Shown here piece by piece: positions 37,509 through 47,804 of a stretch of 64,000 bases of DNA. Numbering within the stretch: position 1 is the stretch's first letter; the number at the start of each line of letters is the position of its first letter. The notes under the pieces are model-generated. The model ran no database searches and was not told where the DNA came from. It worked only from the letters and a program-made list of their open reading frames with translations. Location: assembly GCA_012960155.1 (NCBI GenBank), contig DUBU01000039.1:247281-311280 (forward strand). The letters are read 5' to 3'. Position numbers and translations under genes: made by a program. The stretch is from Micavibrio sp. GTDB taxonomy: Bacteria; Pseudomonadota; Alphaproteobacteria; Micavibrionales; Micavibrionaceae.

Positions 37509-38695
37509 GAAGCATAAACCTTTTTGGAATTTTGGCGAATATTGTCTATATAGGCCGAAGTGAACGTTCGTACAGTGTTATCCATATTTACGACATCCGC
37601 AAGAGTCTTAATTGAAAATTTTTCGCAGTTTTCCAACACATATGCATTAACTCGAAGAATATCATTAAAGCCAATGCGCTCCTCCAGAAATGCCTGAACA
37701 GCTATCTCGTTTGCCGCATTAAAAACACCGCAACGCTCCTGCCCCGCATCAAGGCAATCATAAGCCATCTGCAATGCTCTAAAGCGTTGCAAATCTGCCG
37801 GATAGAACTCCATACTAATGCGCTCGTTAAGAGATAACTTCTGACCCGATGTAGGCATACGTGATGGCCATCCAAGACAATATGCAATAGGAGTGCGCAT
37901 ATCCGGCGCCCCCATTTGCGAGAGGATGGAGCCATCGCAATACTCGACCATCGAATGAATCAATGATTGCGGATGGATAACAACATCAATCTGATTAGCA
38001 GGCACATCAAAAAGGTAATGCGCCTCAATAACCTCAAGCGCTTTATTCATTAGCGTCGCGCTATCTACTGAGATCTTGGCACCCATAGACCAATTCGGAT
38101 GAGCCACAGCCTGCGCAGGGGTAATATCCTCTAGTTCATCTTCCAGTCGCTCACGAAAAGGCCCGCCAGAAGCCGTCAGGATTATACGCTCGATTGTTTT
38201 CTTTTGTTGATCATCAAACACCTGAAAAACGGCGTTATGCTCGCTATCAACAGGAAGAATTTTAGCGCCCGATGCATTCGCTGCCTCCATAAGATGCGTG
38301 CCTGCGGCGACCAAAGGCTCTTTATTAGCAATCGCAACGCAGCAGCCCTGCTCCACTGATTTCATCAAAGGCGGCAGCCCCGCCATACCGACGATAGCCG
38401 CCATAACAACATCACAAGGAACAGTAGCCGCCTCAATAAGTGCAGCAGCGCCAGCCGAAACGTGAATGCCCGTACCTAACAAAACATTCTGCAAAGCCTT
38501 GTAATGCTCTTCCTGACCAATAACCGCATATTTTGCACCAAGCTTAACCGCAAGCTCTGCAAGTGCATCAACATTGCTGTTAGCTGTTACAACCTGAACA
38601 TCGAACGATTTACGGTTATGCAGAACAACATCCGCCGTCGCTTGCCCTACAGATCCCGTAGCGCCAAAAATAGAAATACGTCTTACATCTGACAT
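37505..38695 (-). CDS. dxr: 1-deoxy-D-xylulose-5-phosphate reductoisomerase
   Basis: The 396-aa enzyme makes 2-C-methyl-D-erythritol 4-phosphate from DXP in the MEP isoprenoid pathway. NADPH-binding GATGSVGQ at residues 10-17, metal/substrate region PVDSEHNAVFQ, and ASGGPFRE are intact. Its product line leads to undecaprenyl diphosphate made by the adjacent uppS. Start overlaps cdsA by 13 bases. Confidence 0.97.
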   Translation of the reverse strand: MSDVRRISIFGATGSVGQATADVVLHNRKSFDVQVVTANSNVDALAELAVKLGAKYAVIGQEEHYKALQNVLLGTGIHVSAGAAALIEAATVPCDVVMAAIVGMAGLPPLMKSVEQGCCVAIANKEPLVAAGTHLMEAANASGAKILPVDSEHNAVFQVFDDQQKKTIERIILTASGGPFRERLEDELEDITPAQAVAHPNWSMGAKISVDSATLMNKALEVIEAHYLFDVPANQIDVVIHPQSLIHSMVEYCDGSILSQMGAPDMRTPIAYCLGWPSRMPTSGQKLSLNERISMEFYPADLQRFRALQMAYDCLDAGQERCGVFNAANEIAVQAFLEERIGFNDILRVNAYVLENCEKFSIKTLADVVNMDNTVRTFTSAYIDNIRQNSKKVYAS

Positions 38696-39369
38696 ATAAA
38701 GACACCGATAAAAAACACTGGAGACACAAGAAGCAAAGCATCAATGCGATCAAGAATACCGCCATGACCGGGAATTAAGCTGCCCGTATCCTTAACACCG
38801 ACACGACGCTTGTAATATGACACAAGCAAATCACCGCCCTGCCCGACAACGCCGAGTATACATCCACCAAAAAACATCGTGACATAAGCTGTAAGTGTAA
38901 AAACCTGTTCATCAAACTGGGCACTATATAGAGCAGCAATAATCATAAGCATCGCACCTGAAAAGCTCATAGCCCCGAAAAGGCCTTCCCATGTTTTATT
39001 AGGGCTAAGTTTAGGAGCCATGCGACGACGGCCAAACTTCTTGCCGACAATATATGCTCCTGTATCACTAGCCCACACTGACATAATGACGCCAATCGCA
39101 AGCCACCCACCATGCTCAAAATACAAGCGCAGTCCGCAGAAAGCACCAAAACAAATTGTCAGATAAAAAACGGCAAAAGCCATATGATTTATTTTATTTT
39201 GCAGTCGCTTTGCCATCATGACCCATTCATACACAGAAAGGATATAAGCAATACCAACCATAACGGCGAAAGCCCAACCACCAACCATAATCGCAAGTAG
39301 AATTAACGGCGCAAGAAGTAGCGCTGATATAAAGCGTTTTTTGAACTTATCAGTAACCGCAAACGCCAA
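38683..39369 (-). CDS. cdsA: Phosphatidate cytidylyltransferase
   Basis: The 228-aa integral membrane enzyme makes CDP-diacylglycerol, precursor of all bacterial phospholipids. At least six hydrophobic segments are visible. The family signature appears as SLIPGHGGILDRIDALL close to the C-terminus, preceded by SDTGAYIVGKKFGRR. It is somewhat shorter than the E. coli protein, as usual in Alphaproteobacteria. 9 bp after uppS. Confidence 0.95.
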   Translation of the reverse strand: MAFAVTDKFKKRFISALLLAPLILLAIMVGGWAFAVMVGIAYILSVYEWVMMAKRLQNKINHMAFAVFYLTICFGAFCGLRLYFEHGGWLAIGVIMSVWASDTGAYIVGKKFGRRRMAPKLSPNKTWEGLFGAMSFSGAMLMIIAALYSAQFDEQVFTLTAYVTMFFGGCILGVVGQGGDLLVSYYKRRVGVKDTGSLIPGHGGILDRIDALLLVSPVFFIGVFICQM

Positions 39370-39378
39370 CGCTCATCC

Positions 39379-40116
39379 TTAATGCTCGCTATGAGCTGTT
39401 TTGATCGCACCAAAACGACGATCGCGTTGCGCATATTCTTTAAGAGCAAACTCTAAGTCATCCTTGGAAAAATCAGGCCAAAGCGTATCCATAAAAATGA
39501 ACTCCGCGTAAGAACACTGCCATAGCATAAAGTTACTAATGCGCTGCTCCCCACTGGTACGAATAAGAATATCAGGATCAGGCATGCCTGCTGTCATCAA
39601 AAACGAAGGCATATACTCTTCGGCAGACTCCACACTTGGCTCAATACCCTTCGCAACACAGTCTTTAGCCCAAGCTGAAGCAGCATGAAGTAGTTCATGG
39701 CGCCCGCCGTAATTGAGCGCAATAGTAACGGTAATTGCAGTATTATCTTTTGTCAGGCTTTCTGCGTTTTTAATAAGCTCACGAATATCGTCAGAAAGTG
39801 CTTCACGATCGCCTATAACCTGCAAACGAATGTTATTACGGTGCAATTCCGCTGTTTCCGAACGAAGATACATACGCAGCAAACGCATTAGCTCACCCAC
39901 CTCATCAGCGGGACGACTCCAGTTCTCAGACGAAAATCCAAACAACGTAACATATTCAATGCCGAGCTCAGCAGCAGCACGTACAGAACGCTTAACTGCC
40001 TCTACCCCTTGACGGTGCCCCATAGTGCGCGTAAGCCCACGGGCCTGCGCCCAACGGCCGTTACCATCCATAATAATCGCAATATGCTTTGGAGAATTGT
40101 CTTTCATACGCTGCAT
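39379..40116 (-). CDS. uppS: Undecaprenyl diphosphate synthase
   Basis: The 245-aa cis-prenyltransferase makes the lipid carrier for peptidoglycan and O-antigen. Motifs: HIAIIMDGNGRWAQARG (catalytic Asp), GHRQGVEAVK, FGFSSENW and the C-terminal RTSGEQRISNFMLWQ. No strong ribosome-binding site precedes either ATG (40116 or 40107), so the start is uncertain by three codons. 10 bp after frr. Confidence 0.97.
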   Translation of the reverse strand: MQRMKDNSPKHIAIIMDGNGRWAQARGLTRTMGHRQGVEAVKRSVRAAAELGIEYVTLFGFSSENWSRPADEVGELMRLLRMYLRSETAELHRNNIRLQVIGDREALSDDIRELIKNAESLTKDNTAITVTIALNYGGRHELLHAASAWAKDCVAKGIEPSVESAEEYMPSFLMTAGMPDPDILIRTSGEQRISNFMLWQCSYAEFIFMDTLWPDFSKDDLEFALKEYAQRDRRFGAIKTAHSEH

Positions 40117-40126
40117 TAACTATGAC

Positions 40127-40672
40127 TTATACAGTCATGATATCCTTCTGCTTTTCATCCAGCAGCTTATCAATCTGAACAATCACGTAATCAGTAAGCT
40201 TCTGGACTTCACCTTCCATGCGCTTCTGTTCGTCTTCAGGCATATCAGCTTTCTTGATGCTGTCCATGCCATCACGGCGAACGTTACGAACAGAGATTCG
40301 CGCGTCCTCAGCATATTTACCTGCAACTTTGGTTAAATCATGGCGACGTTCTTCGTTAAGCTCAGGAACTGGCACACGGATTGTAGAACCTTCAGGTTGA
40401 GGGTTCAGACCCAACCCTGAATCACGAATAGCTTTCTCAACCGCTTTGACAGAACCTGCATCCCAAACTTGAACTGTGAGCATACGTGGTTCAGGCACGT
40501 TAACAGTACCAACCTGGTTCAAAGGCATCTTCGCGCCATAAACATCAACCACAACAGGATCTAGCATGGCTGCAGACGCACGACCTGTGCGCAAACCAGC
40601 ATATTCTTCTTTCAAATTTTCAAAAGCACCTTGCATACGGCGTTTGATATCGGCCAAATCGACTTCAGACAT
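40127..40672 (-). CDS. frr: Ribosome recycling factor
   Basis: The 181-aa protein splits post-termination ribosomes with EF-G. It has the RRF pattern: helical ends and the middle segment [16 protein letters not shown], then [13 protein letters not shown] and NVRRDGMD. Follows pyrH by 29 bp in the tsf-pyrH-frr order. Confidence 0.98.
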   Translation of the reverse strand: MSEVDLADIKRRMQGAFENLKEEYAGLRTGRASAAMLDPVVVDVYGAKMPLNQVGTVNVPEPRMLTVQVWDAGSVKAVEKAIRDSGLGLNPQPEGSTIRVPVPELNEERRHDLTKVAGKYAEDARISVRNVRRDGMDSIKKADMPEDEQKRMEGEVQKLTDYVIVQIDKLLDEKQKDIMTV

Positions 40673-40701
40673 TGTCTTACCTCACATATTTTAAATTTAA
40701 A

Positions 40702-41427
40702 TTATTTATCAGTAACAATAGTGAAATTACCTTCACCACGCATTGCTTGGGCAAAGTTACCCTTCTCTTTAATAGAGAACACAAGAATAGGAATATCGTT
40801 TTCGCGCGCCAAAGAAATCGCTGTCGCATCCATTACCTTCAGATCCTTCGTAAGGACGTCCATGTAATTCAGTGTCTCATAACGCTCAGCGGATGGGTCT
40901 TTAGCAGGGTCAGCAGTATAAACACCATCAACCTTCGTACCTTTAACAAGCGCATCACATCCCATTTCAGTCGCACGGAGCGCTGCAGGCGTATCAGTTG
41001 TAAAGAACGGGTTACCGGAACCAGCAGCAAAAATCACAACACGGCCTTTTTCCATGTGACGCAGAGCACGACGGCGCACATATGGTTCACACACGGCCTG
41101 CATCGGAATAGCAGATTGGACACGCGTCTCAACTTCAATCTTCTCAAGAGCTGACTGCAGTGCAAGTGCGTTCATAACTGTGCCAAGCATACCGATATAG
41201 TCAGCAGTGACACGCTCCATGCCATTTGCCGCACCTGAAACACCGCGGAAAATATTACCTGCACCAACAACGATACAGACCTGGATGCCCATATCTACAG
41301 CTTCTTTTATATCTCCGGCCAAGCGGTCAAGTGTAACAGGGTCAATACCAAATTCTCTATCACCCATCAGGACTTCGCCTGACATTTTCAACAATACACG
41401 TTTGAATTTTGGGGTTACATCAGACAT
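40702..41427 (-). CDS. pyrH: UMP kinase
   Basis: The 241-aa hexameric kinase phosphorylates UMP to UDP. Amino-acid-kinase features: [14 protein letters not shown], the glycine loop [10 protein letters not shown], the segment [14 protein letters not shown], and [15 protein letters not shown]. The start is uncertain: the ATG at 41427 fits the family, but no clear site precedes it; the frame continues to a GTG at 41466 with a weak GAGTGG upstream. Confidence 0.95.
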   Translation of the reverse strand: MSDVTPKFKRVLLKMSGEVLMGDREFGIDPVTLDRLAGDIKEAVDMGIQVCIVVGAGNIFRGVSGAANGMERVTADYIGMLGTVMNALALQSALEKIEVETRVQSAIPMQAVCEPYVRRRALRHMEKGRVVIFAAGSGNPFFTTDTPAALRATEMGCDALVKGTKVDGVYTADPAKDPSAERYETLNYMDVLTKDLKVMDATAISLARENDIPILVFSIKEKGNFAQAMRGEGNFTIVTDK

Positions 41428-41510
41428 CGGCGCCACATCGTCTTTCTTGAGTTCACTGGATTGCACGGGACCACTCTTTCTTATCAGTGTGTTATAGGGG
41501 TACTATAAAT

Positions 41511-41539
41511 ACAGCCGCACTGCAAAGCAACGCGGCTGT
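41511..41539 (-). terminator. Hairpin between tsf and pyrH (attenuator or weak terminator)
   Basis: On the minus strand a 13-bp stem (two G-U pairs) closes over a TTT loop; the sequence after it is ATTTATA rather than a clean T run. Read on the plus strand two positions mismatch, so the structure favours minus-strand RNA. It may reduce transcription from rpsB-tsf into pyrH-frr. Confidence 0.55.
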
Positions 41540-41568
41540 GTTCTTTATTAAGAGGTTTTAAAAGTGAC

Positions 41569-42486
41569 TTACGCGTTAGCTACTTTAGCCACTTCTGCCG
41601 CAAAATCCTCTTCCTCTTTCTCGATACCTTCGCCAAGCTGAACACGGGCAAAGCCTGTCAACTTAACAGGTGCACCAACATCAGCGGCTGCTTTTTCAAG
41701 AAGATCTGAGATTCTAGTTTCATTGTCGATTACAAAGACTTGCTCTAGCAAGCAAATCTCGCCGTAGAACTTACGCATACGACCTTCAACCATTTTCTCG
41801 GCAATCTCTTGAGGCTTGCCTTCTTCTTTGGCTTGCTCGATCAGAACTGTGCGCTCACGCTCAATAGCAGAAGCGTCAACAGAGTCACGATCTAAGTACT
41901 GAGGGAATGCAGCAGCAACGTGCATCGCAATCTGTTTACCCAGAGTTTGCAGCTTAGCTACATCGCCTTCGCTCTCCAAAGCCACCAGAACACCGATCTT
42001 ACCGAGGTTACCAGCAAGAGAGTTGTGCATGTAACCAACCACAGCACCGCTTGAAACACTCAGTGACTCAACGCGACGAATTGTCATGTGTTCACCGATT
42101 GTAGCAATCAGATCAGTCAGAGTATCTGAAACAGACTTGCCATTGCCGTAATCAGCAGATTTCAACGCTTCCAGCTCATCATTAGCCAAGGCCAGATCAG
42201 ATACTTTAGTTACAAAGTCCTGGAACTTTTCGTTACGAGCAACGAAGTCTGTTTCTGAGTTGATTTCTACAACAGCACCTTTAGTACCATCGATAGCAAA
42301 ACCAACAAGACCTTCTGCAGCTGTACGGCTAGATTTCTTCTCAGCTTTAGCCATACCTTTTTGACGCAGCAGATCAACAGCGGCATCCATGTCACCGTTT
42401 ACTTCTTCCAAAGCCTTTTTAGCATCCATCATGCCTGCGCCAGTTTTTTCACGAAGCGCTTTTACATCAGCGGCTGTAATACTCAT
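41569..42486 (-). CDS. tsf: Elongation factor Ts
   Basis: The 305-aa nucleotide-exchange factor for EF-Tu starts with the UBA-like domain VKALREKTGAGMMDAKKAL and continues with the TDFVARN motif and the dimerisation core. It is 29 bp after rpsB in the standard operon. Confidence 0.98.
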   Translation of the reverse strand: MSITAADVKALREKTGAGMMDAKKALEEVNGDMDAAVDLLRQKGMAKAEKKSSRTAAEGLVGFAIDGTKGAVVEINSETDFVARNEKFQDFVTKVSDLALANDELEALKSADYGNGKSVSDTLTDLIATIGEHMTIRRVESLSVSSGAVVGYMHNSLAGNLGKIGVLVALESEGDVAKLQTLGKQIAMHVAAAFPQYLDRDSVDASAIERERTVLIEQAKEEGKPQEIAEKMVEGRMRKFYGEICLLEQVFVIDNETRISDLLEKAAADVGAPVKLTGFARVQLGEGIEKEEEDFAAEVAKVANA

Positions 42487-42515
42487 GATATTTTCCTTCT
42501 GTATGTAGTTTAAAA

Positions 42516-43334
42516 TTAAGCTTGAGCTGCTTTTTTAGGAGACTCTTCTGCAGAGGCTTCAGCTTCGTCTTTAGCTTTGGCTTTTTTTGCAGGAATGTCT
42601 TCTTTAACTTCCTTAGCAGCACCGGCATCGACGCCAGACTTTTTAAGTTCAGCAGCCAGACCATCAACGATAGCTTCCGCAACCAGATCACAGTAAAGTT
42701 CGATCGCGCGGAACGCATCGTCGTTACCAGGGATCGGGAAATCAATGCCCTTAGGGTCGCTGTTTGTATCGATAACAGCAAATACAGGAATGCCCAGCTT
42801 ATTAGCTTCGGCAACAGCAATGTCTTCCATGTTTGTATCAATGATGAAGAAGGCATCAGGAACGCCACCCATATCTTTAATACCACCGATAGACAGCTGT
42901 AGCTTTTCCATTTCACGGCTCAGCATCAGCAATTCTTTTTTAGTGTACTGTGAAGTGTCGCCACCCATCAGCTCTTCCAGCTCACGCAGACGGTTGATAG
43001 ACTTTGTCACTGTGTTCCAGTTAGTCATCATACCACCGAGCCAGCGGTGATTAACGTAGTACTGACCTGTACGCTCAGCAGTTTCTTTGATTTTCTCTTG
43101 AGCTGCACGCTTTGTACCAACGAACAGAACGCGGCCACCATTCGCCACGATATCGCGAATGCCTTTAAGAGCGCGGTCAAACATTGGTGCAGTTTGTTGC
43201 AAGTCGATAATGTGAACGCCGTTACGTACACCGAAGATGTATTGTTTCATCTTTGGGTTCCAGCGACGTGTGTGGTGTCCGAAATGTACACCTGCTTCTA
43301 GCAGGTCACGCATTGTGACTGTTGGCATAGTCAT
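42516..43334 (-). CDS. rpsB: 30S ribosomal protein S2
   Basis: The 272-aa protein has the S2 signatures [19 protein letters not shown] and [19 protein letters not shown]. The last ~35 residues form an Ala/Lys/Glu-rich tail, longer than in E. coli. The first ATG is chosen because AAAGGAG lies 8 bases upstream; a second ATG two codons on is possible. First gene of the rpsB-tsf operon with its own promoter. Confidence 0.98.
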   Translation of the reverse strand: MTMPTVTMRDLLEAGVHFGHHTRRWNPKMKQYIFGVRNGVHIIDLQQTAPMFDRALKGIRDIVANGGRVLFVGTKRAAQEKIKETAERTGQYYVNHRWLGGMMTNWNTVTKSINRLRELEELMGGDTSQYTKKELLMLSREMEKLQLSIGGIKDMGGVPDAFFIIDTNMEDIAVAEANKLGIPVFAVIDTNSDPKGIDFPIPGNDDAFRAIELYCDLVAEAIVDGLAAELKKSGVDAGAAKEVKEDIPAKKAKAKDEAEASAEESPKKAAQA

Positions 43335-43402
43335 GATTATGTCTCCTTTATCCGGTTATGCCTCTGCGAAAATGTGATCCTTAACAATAAAGAACACCGG
43401 AT

Positions 43403-43417
43403 GGCAGGATATCTGCC
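43403..43417 (-). promoter_or_regulatory. Stem-loop in the rpsB leader
   Basis: GGCAG - ATATC - CTGCC on the minus strand, about 70 bases before the rpsB start codon. It could be an S2 feedback site; the sequence alone does not decide. Confidence 0.35.
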
Positions 43418-43461
43418 GTTTTTCGCATGTGTTATTACGTCCTTATTGAACGTGCGCGCAA

Positions 43462-43488
43462 ATTATAGTGATTTCGCGGGTTTTGCAA
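43462..43488 (-). promoter_or_regulatory. rpsB: rpsB promoter
   Basis: Perfect minus-strand -10 TATAAT (43462-43467). The best upstream hexamer is TTGCAA (43483-43488), at a short 15-bp spacing; CTTGCA one base further gives 16 bp. A G/C-rich GCGCGC stretch just after the -10 resembles a stringent discriminator. Confidence 0.6.
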
Positions 43489-43517
43489 GCTTTTATTTAG
43501 GCCAAAACCGCAGAAAA

Positions 43518-46500
43518 TCAAACTTCTTTGATCTCGGCGACTCCCTCGCTACGCAACAGCGCATTGCGCGCTTCGGCAGAGAAACGATAACGGCCATCAA
43601 GTTCGATAGAGGCCATACGGTTTTCATTGATCGGTACGTTCACAAAAATACGTGACCGCCCCTGACCTTCTTGTTGAAGAAGCTGCTGTAACTGACTGAT
43701 TGGTTTATCATTAACCAGATAGATATGAACTTCTTCAATGCGCCCGACCAGTGCCGCATCCAGTGGCCTGATACTCTGGCAGGTATAGCGGATTTGCTCT
43801 TCCTTGCTTTCGGCAATCACCTTCAGCAAAAACGACTCACCCTCGTTCAAGATGTCACGCGCTGCCGCCAGTCCCTCCGAGAACATCATAACCTCATAGA
43901 CACCCGAGGAATCCGATAGCTGTAAGAACGCATATTTATTGCCGCTCTTGGGTGAAACGCGAATTTGCTTCTTGATCAGAACGCCCGCCATATCAAGCAG
44001 CGCACTGGATTTATGCATCAACTCGCCCTCAACCGCGGACATAGGGACAATACCCAAACGCTCCAGCTGCTCTGCCTTGGTATCCAGCGGGTGCGCGGAT
44101 ATATAAAAGCCAATCGCATCAAATTCACGGCGCAAACGCTCCAGCGGGTCCCACTCCCGAATATCGGGGAACGCAGGCATAGCAGAGCCAGCCCCGCTCT
44201 CACCGCCAAATAACGACACCTGCCCGCTCGCCTTTTCTTCAGCCAAAGACTGAATATAGCGCAAATAGGCCTCGGCACCTTCCTGCAAACACGAACGCAC
44301 AGGCACAAGACTGTCAAACACCCCTGCACTAACCAGCTTCTCATACTGACGCTTATTCATGACACCTTGCGGCATACGATTTGCCAAATCTTCCATATTG
44401 GCAAACTTACCATTGGCATTACGCTCAGCCACAAGCTCTTTCATAGCCTGCTCGCCCACACCCTTTAAAGCCGCAAGCGCATAACGCACAGCACCATCCT
44501 GCACACGAAACTCTGGCAATGACTCGTTGATATCGGGTGGCAGCAAATCAAGCCCCATAGCATCAAGCTCTTGCTTGAATACACTCAGCTTTTCCGTGTT
44601 ACCCGCATCAAGCGTCATGGACGCCGCCATAAACTCGACAGGATACTGCGCCTTCAGCCACGCAGTCTGATACGCAATTAACGCATATGCCGCCGCGTGC
44701 GATTTGTTAAAACCGTAGCCCGCGAACTTCGCAATCTGGTCAAAGATGTGGTTGGCTTGCTTTTCTGGAACATTATTATGTTCCTTTGCGCCCTTAACGA
44801 ACATCTCTCGCTGAGAGTCCATCTCTTCCTTGATCTTCTTACCCATAGCGCGGCGAAGCAAATCCGCACCGCCGAGCGTATAGCCAGAAAGTGCCTGCGC
44901 AGCCTGCATGACCTGCTCCTGATAGATCATAATGCCGTAGGTCTCTTCCAGATAAGGCTGCAAGAGCGGGTGCATATAGTCAGGCTCTTCGCGCCCCATC
45001 TTACGATCAATATAGATCGGAATATTATCCATCGGACCCGGACGGTACAGAGAAACCAAGGCGATGATATCCTCGAAGCAGTCAGGCTTCATCTTGCGCA
45101 TCGCATCGCGCATACCCGCACTTTCAAGCTGGAACACACCAACAGTCTTACCTTCGGCGAGCAGCTTAAACGTATCAGGATCATCCAGCGGGATTTGCAG
45201 GATATCAATATCCTTACCATGCTGCTGCTTGATATGGATAAGCGCTTTCTGGATAACGGTAAGGGTCTTCAGACCCAAAAAGTCGAACTTCACGAGGCCA
45301 GCTTGTTCAACATATTTCATGTTGAACTGCGTCACAGGCATGTCAGAACGCGGATCACGATAGAGCGGCACAAGCTCGTGCAATGGTCTATCGCCGATAA
45401 CAACACCCGCAGCGTGCGTAGAGGCGTGGCGGAACAAGCCTTCCAACTGTAGCGCCAGATCAATCAGCTTCTGGGAAGTCTCTTCCTTGTCCTTTTCAGC
45501 CCGCAAATCAGGGTCCTGCATCAACGCTTCTTCAAGCGTCACAGGGTTCGCGGGGTTATTCGGAATCATTTTGGAAATACGATCAACCTGACCGTAAGGC
45601 ATCTGCAACACACGCCCCACATCACGGACAACAGCACGTGCCTGCAACTTACCAAAGGTAATGATCTGCGCCACTTTGTCATGACCGTACTTATCCTGTA
45701 CGTATTTAATCACCTCTTCACGGCGTTCCTGACAAAAGTCCACATCGAAGTCAGGCATGGACACACGTTCCGGATTCAAGAAACGTTCGAACAGAAGGTT
45801 AAAACGCAGCGGATCCAAGTCGGTAATCTTTAGCGACCACGCCACCACAGAACCCGCACCCGACCCACGACCCGGGCCGACAGGAATATCATGCTCTTTC
45901 GACCATTTAATAAAGTCAGAAACGATCAAAAAGTAACCGGGGAACCCCATCCCCTCGATAACATTCAATTCAAAATCAAGACGATCAAAATAAGGTTTGG
46001 CGACTTCGTCCTTCTTGGCCTGATCCCAGTCCTCTTCAAACACGAAGTTCTCAAGACGCCACTGCAGACCCTCTTTTGATTGAGCGCGCAGCTCTTCAAC
46101 CTCGGTACGGCCACCTTCCGTGTCAAACGGCGGCAAGATCGGGTTAATTGATTTCAGAAGGAAAGAACAGCGCTGCGCAATGACAAGCGTATTATCACAA
46201 GCCTCAGGAATATCCTTGAACAGTTCCCGCATTTCCATGGCAGATTTGAAGTAATGCTCTGCAGTTACCTTGCGACGATCATCTTCCGTAACGTAACGGC
46301 CGCCAGCAATACACAACAGCGCATCATGAGCCTCATGCATTTTCTTAGTCGGGAAATAACAATCGTTGGTCGCAACTATCGGCACATCATGCTTATAAGC
46401 AAGGTCGAGCATTGCTGTTTCAATGCGGTCTTCTTCCTGCCAACCATGGCGCTGCAGTTCAAGATAAAGGCGATCGCCAAAAATCTTCTTTAGCCGCTTA

Positions 46501-46952
46501 AGAACAGCCTCCGCTTCCTTTTGCTGATTATGAAGCAAATACTGCCCTACAGGCCCTGCAAGACCACCGGTAAGACAAATCAATCCATCAGAGCATGCTT
46601 CCAACTGCTCCCAATTAACATGCGCACCATCCTGCGGATCAGTTTCAAGGAAGGCTTCACTAACAAGCTGGCTAAGGTTTTTATAGCCGCGCTCTGTTTG
46701 CGCTATAAAAACAAGCTGATGACCTTCTAAGCCAAGTTGTAATTGAGAACCGATAATCGGCTGTATGCCTGTACCCGCTGCTGCCTGCGCAAATTCCAAT
46801 GCACCAAACAGGTTATTCGTATCAGTCACTGCAACTGCAGGCATGTTGCCTTTAATGCAGAGCTTTACCAACTCCTTTGGACGCAAAGCACCCTCCGCCA
46901 ATGAATAGGCAGAATGCAAATGCAAATGAATGAAGGCGTCTTTCTTTTTCAT
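43518..46952 (-). CDS. dnaE: DNA polymerase III alpha subunit
   Basis: The 1144-aa replicative polymerase has an N-terminal PHP domain (FIHLHLHSAYSLAEG), then palm/fingers with catalytic acidic residues in SMPDFDVDFCQERR and GPGRGSGAGSVVAWS, a helix-hairpin-helix and beta-clamp region, and a C-terminal OB fold (DMAGVLIKKQIRVS). ATG 46952 is chosen over an in-frame GTG at 46979. Located between the lolC-lolD group and rpsB as in several Alphaproteobacteria. Confidence 0.97.
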   Translation of the reverse strand: MKKKDAFIHLHLHSAYSLAEGALRPKELVKLCIKGNMPAVAVTDTNNLFGALEFAQAAAGTGIQPIIGSQLQLGLEGHQLVFIAQTERGYKNLSQLVSEAFLETDPQDGAHVNWEQLEACSDGLICLTGGLAGPVGQYLLHNQQKEAEAVLKRLKKIFGDRLYLELQRHGWQEEDRIETAMLDLAYKHDVPIVATNDCYFPTKKMHEAHDALLCIAGGRYVTEDDRRKVTAEHYFKSAMEMRELFKDIPEACDNTLVIAQRCSFLLKSINPILPPFDTEGGRTEVEELRAQSKEGLQWRLENFVFEEDWDQAKKDEVAKPYFDRLDFELNVIEGMGFPGYFLIVSDFIKWSKEHDIPVGPGRGSGAGSVVAWSLKITDLDPLRFNLLFERFLNPERVSMPDFDVDFCQERREEVIKYVQDKYGHDKVAQIITFGKLQARAVVRDVGRVLQMPYGQVDRISKMIPNNPANPVTLEEALMQDPDLRAEKDKEETSQKLIDLALQLEGLFRHASTHAAGVVIGDRPLHELVPLYRDPRSDMPVTQFNMKYVEQAGLVKFDFLGLKTLTVIQKALIHIKQQHGKDIDILQIPLDDPDTFKLLAEGKTVGVFQLESAGMRDAMRKMKPDCFEDIIALVSLYRPGPMDNIPIYIDRKMGREEPDYMHPLLQPYLEETYGIMIYQEQVMQAAQALSGYTLGGADLLRRAMGKKIKEEMDSQREMFVKGAKEHNNVPEKQANHIFDQIAKFAGYGFNKSHAAAYALIAYQTAWLKAQYPVEFMAASMTLDAGNTEKLSVFKQELDAMGLDLLPPDINESLPEFRVQDGAVRYALAALKGVGEQAMKELVAERNANGKFANMEDLANRMPQGVMNKRQYEKLVSAGVFDSLVPVRSCLQEGAEAYLRYIQSLAEEKASGQVSLFGGESGAGSAMPAFPDIREWDPLERLRREFDAIGFYISAHPLDTKAEQLERLGIVPMSAVEGELMHKSSALLDMAGVLIKKQIRVSPKSGNKYAFLQLSDSSGVYEVMMFSEGLAAARDILNEGESFLLKVIAESKEEQIRYTCQSIRPLDAALVGRIEEVHIYLVNDKPISQLQQLLQQEGQGRSRIFVNVPINENRMASIELDGRYRFSAEARNALLRSEGVAEIKEV

Positions 46953-47096
46953 GAATAACCGATCATATGGTGGGAGCACCCCGCTCGCAACTACGAAACC
47001 GAATTATCCCTAAGAATTAAGCCATAAAAACAACATATCAGTCCGTTGAAAATACTTTTCGTGAAACAATATAAACACGAGAAAGGATTCACTCCG

Positions 47097-47471
47097 ATGA
47101 TCGAATTTTTAAGAAAACTTCTAGGCGGTCTATTCAGACAACCAACACCTGAAATCAAAAGACCACCTGCCGTTGTTGAGACTACAATCGGTACAAACGG
47201 CCCTTTAAAAAGGCCTGTGCTTATTGCTCACGAAGATACGCGTATTACTATGGTTCTCGATTATAACTTCGAGGATGTGCTGGCTTGGGCAGAATATGAC
47301 TGCGAAGCTAACAAATTCAGCCTCGTGCAAAAGGGTGGTGCCGTGGCTGACTTATATGATGTTGTAGCAAACGATGACAAAGAAAAATTTCGGAACTTTA
47401 ACCGTCTATTCATCGTTACAAGCTTTAATGATATAAGAATAATGCACAATCTAAGTTTAATCGTAAGATAA
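47097..47471 (+). CDS. Small unknown protein, 124 aa
   Basis: Not recognised. ATG 47097 is preceded by GAAAGGA; the frame is open to 47046. The first ~15 residues (MIEFLRKLLGGLFRQP) could form an amphipathic, membrane-surface helix, followed by a Pro-rich stretch and then an alternating beta-rich part (residues ~50-124) ending MHNLSLIVR. There is no signal peptide and no membrane-spanning helix. It is divergent from dnaE and 24 bp upstream of a second small unknown gene, probably its operon partner. Confidence 0.65.
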   Translation: MIEFLRKLLGGLFRQPTPEIKRPPAVVETTIGTNGPLKRPVLIAHEDTRITMVLDYNFEDVLAWAEYDCEANKFSLVQKGGAVADLYDVVANDDKEKFRNFNRLFIVTSFNDIRIMHNLSLIVR

Positions 47472-47495
47472 GCTTAAAACGAAACGGTAATAGAT

Positions 47496-47804
47496 ATGAC
47501 TGTAATTTATGCTGCAGATAAAGATTCTCTGGCACTTCTGCCAGAACTACTTTGCGCCCTCAAGGTTGACGAAAGCAAACTACCTTCAGACGGCAAGTAT
47601 AAGGAATTCAAAGCAAACACTGCAATGCTCGTATCAGACGAAGCAGAATTTCAGGTTCGCATCGGAAACGCCGCTGCAAAAACGGTGTCCCTAGCAGAAT
47701 ACAAAGGGCAACCACTAAGCAAGGCATGCGTGAGCGCACTAACCGAGAAGGACATTGAAGTCCCTACCCTTAAAAGCACTCCGACAGATAAACCTAAGCT
47801 TTAG
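47496..47804 (+). CDS. Small unknown protein, 102 aa
   Basis: Not recognised. Acidic-to-neutral soluble protein with one Cys near residue 20 and one near 80, no signal peptide or membrane segment, and a C-terminal Lys/Pro/Thr tail. A weak GGTAATAG precedes the ATG. It follows the 124-aa gene by 24 bp and shares a 4-base stop-codon overlap (TTAG) with lolD on the other strand. Confidence 0.65.
   Translation: MTVIYAADKDSLALLPELLCALKVDESKLPSDGKYKEFKANTAMLVSDEAEFQVRIGNAAAKTVSLAEYKGQPLSKACVSALTEKDIEVPTLKSTPTDKPKL

Noticed and set aside
44697-45452. 251-codon plus-strand open frame antisense to dnaE
   Set aside because: His/Arg-rich mirror translation of conserved dnaE sequence; no independent evidence.
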